Assembly (NCBI RefSeq): GCF_001641285.1
Contig: NZ_CP014841.1
Span: 3,038,001-3,102,000 of the forward strand
From: Dyella thiooxydans
GTDB lineage: Bacteria; Pseudomonadota; Gammaproteobacteria; Xanthomonadales; Rhodanobacteraceae
DNA: 64,000 bases
Direction: 5' to 3'
Under the pieces are notes generated by a model that worked only from the letters and a program-made list of their open reading frames with translations, did no database searches and had not been told where the DNA came from. The first letter of the stretch is position 1. Every line of letters starts with the position of its first letter. The translations under genes and the position numbers were made by a program. Shown in pieces: positions 62,864-64,000 of the stretch.

Positions 62864-64000
62864 ATGCAGGCTGCAACGAAGAGAATTTCCAGGGCAAACG
62901 TTTTCGTCGCCCTGCTCGCCACGGCGCTGGTCCTGGCCACCGCGCCGGTCGGCGCAACCGGTCGCGCCACGCCGCCGATAAAGGCCATCCACACCTTCCA
63001 GGAGGCGCCGCCCGCACAGCAGGCGATGATCGACGACCTGGAGCAGCGCACCTTCCGCTGGTTCTGGGACAGCGCCGATCCGGCCACCGGGCTGGTGCCG
63101 GACCACTACCCCGGCGAGTCGTTCTCCAGCATCGCCGCGGTGGGCTTCGGCCTGACCGCCTACGGCATCGGCGCGGAGCGCGGCTACATCACCCGCGACC
63201 AAGCGGTGCAGCGCACGCTGGCCACGCTGAAGTTCTTCCACGACGCGCCGCAGAACGCCAGCGAGGACGATGCGGCCGGCTACCACGGATTCTTCTACCA
63301 CTTCCTCGACATGCGCACGGGCAAGCGCGAAGGGCGCTGGACCGAGCTGTCCAGCGTCGACACCACCCTGCTGCTCGGCGGCGTGCTGTTCGCGCAGTCG
63401 TACTACGACCGCGACACGCCGCAGGAGCAGCAGATCCGCCAGCTCGCCGACGCCATCTACCGGGCGGTGGACTGGCCGTGGATGCAGGTGCGCTATCCGC
63501 TGATCTCGATGGGCTGGACCCCGGGTGGCAAATTCATCCCCAGCGACTGGAAGGGCTACAACGAAGGCAAGCTGGTCTACCTGCTGGCGCTGGGCTCACC
63601 GACCCACCCGGTCAAGCCGGACGCATGGAAGGCCTGGTGCTCCACCTACGACACCACCTGGGGCCGTTTCTACGGCGAGACCTTCCTCAACTTCGCACCG
63701 ATGTTCGGCCACCAGTACACCGAGTCGTGGGTGGACTTCCGCGGCATCCGCGACGACTGGAACCGCCGCCACGACCTCGACTACTTCGAGAACGGCCGCC
63801 GCGCCACCTACGCCCAGCGCAACTACGCCATCGCCAATCCCGGAAACTGGACGGGTTACGGCAAGGACGTGTGGGGCCTGACTGCCAGCAACGGGCCGGG
63901 CGGGTTCATCGTCAAGAACGCCCACGGCGAGCGCAAGTTCCAGGGCTACACCGCGCGCGGCGCCGGGCTGGATTACATCTCCGACGACGGCACCATCGCA
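62864..64000 (+). CDS. Glucoamylase-like GH144 family glycoside hydrolase, partial
   Basis: The first 379 codons of an exported (alpha/alpha)6-barrel enzyme; the C-terminus is beyond the window. A signal peptide covers about 1-32 (VFVALLATALVLATAPVGA). The family pattern is strong: LEQRTFRWFWDSADPATGLVPDHYP, SIAAVGFGLTAYGIGAERGYI, GYHGFFYHFLDMRTGKREGRWTELSSVDTTLLLGGVLFAQSYY, FIPSDWKGYNEGKLVYLLALGSPTHP, and NRRHDLDYFENGRRATYAQRNYAIANP. GH144 members include endo-beta-1,2-glucanases, so a beta-glucan is the likely substrate. ATG at 62864 was chosen for the leader; no good Shine-Dalgarno is visible. A second AAACGTTT lies at 62896-62903, inside the leader codons. Confidence 0.88.
   Translation, partial: MQAATKRISRANVFVALLATALVLATAPVGATGRATPPIKAIHTFQEAPPAQQAMIDDLEQRTFRWFWDSADPATGLVPDHYPGESFSSIAAVGFGLTAYGIGAERGYITRDQAVQRTLATLKFFHDAPQNASEDDAAGYHGFFYHFLDMRTGKREGRWTELSSVDTTLLLGGVLFAQSYYDRDTPQEQQIRQLADAIYRAVDWPWMQVRYPLISMGWTPGGKFIPSDWKGYNEGKLVYLLALGSPTHPVKPDAWKAWCSTYDTTWGRFYGETFLNFAPMFGHQYTESWVDFRGIRDDWNRRHDLDYFENGRRATYAQRNYAIANPGNWTGYGKDVWGLTASNGPGGFIVKNAHGERKFQGYTARGAGLDYISDDGTIA

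Overview
The window is a high-GC chromosomal segment from a gammaproteobacterium, most likely of the order Xanthomonadales (Rhodanobacteraceae such as Rhodanobacter, Dyella, Frateuria or Luteibacter). The reasons are: three large TonB-dependent receptors; a copL-copA-copB copper operon as in Xanthomonas; a LacI / TonB receptor / tryptophan-halogenase-like / GH144 module; an algZ-algR-hemC neighbourhood; and hairpin repeats built on TAGGAGCGCACC. The genus is an inference. No rRNA, tRNA, CRISPR array, prophage, transposase or integrase was seen.

Layout. 1-5.2 kb: an NTF2-like fragment, a nested inverted-repeat intergenic element, an S10 serine carboxypeptidase, a DMT-type membrane protein, a DUF2239 gene behind two palindromes, and an MFS permease. 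5.2-11 kb: a complete Entner-Doudoroff operon (zwf-pgl-edd-eda) divergent from a GntR/UTRA regulator; the two promoters share one operator motif. 11-16 kb: a visibly less GC-rich block with a TPR-sulfotransferase and an Oar-like TonB receptor. 16.2-25.2 kb: a cobalamin riboswitch with its promoter and btuB, an RND pump with an extra C-terminal membrane domain, and an active/inactive M16 peptidase pair. 25.3-31.1 kb: PagL-like lipid A deacylase, DUF3147, a CDF metal exporter, and a copper operon (cusF-like, copL, copA, copB). 31.2-36 kb: a marR-nodT-emrA-emrB tripartite drug efflux operon with a repeat between emrA and emrB. 36.2-38.5 kb: a sulfide/persulfide operon (Blh/ETHE1-type MBL enzyme, DUF442 sulfur transferase, TauE/SafE exporter). 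38.5-49.3 kb: S9 peptidase, GlxA-type regulator divergent from a cysteine hydrolase, an esterase, algZ-algR, hemC, a DUF481 outer membrane protein, an unknown membrane protein and a WYL regulator. 49.3-56.6 kb: SLC13/RCK permease, patatin phospholipase, DUF488, a GT2 glycosyltransferase, and parB-parA-rsmG with a small SPFH protein. 57-64 kb: a LacI / TonB receptor / flavin halogenase-like / GH144 cluster that runs off the right edge.

How the genes work together. Several blocks are self-contained pathways with local regulators: glucose-6-phosphate to pyruvate plus glyceraldehyde-3-phosphate under GntR; drug export under MarR; copper sequestration and oxidation in the periplasm; sulfide-derived persulfide oxidation and sulfite export; and uptake plus hydrolysis of a glycan under LacI. 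The most informative non-coding signals are the paired operator/extended -10 sites around zwf and gntR, near-leaderless promoters at marR, gntR and the DUF2239 gene, the B12 riboswitch, and the paired hairpin repeats. Start codons were chosen from visible Shine-Dalgarno spacing or signal peptides; several differ from the longest open frame.
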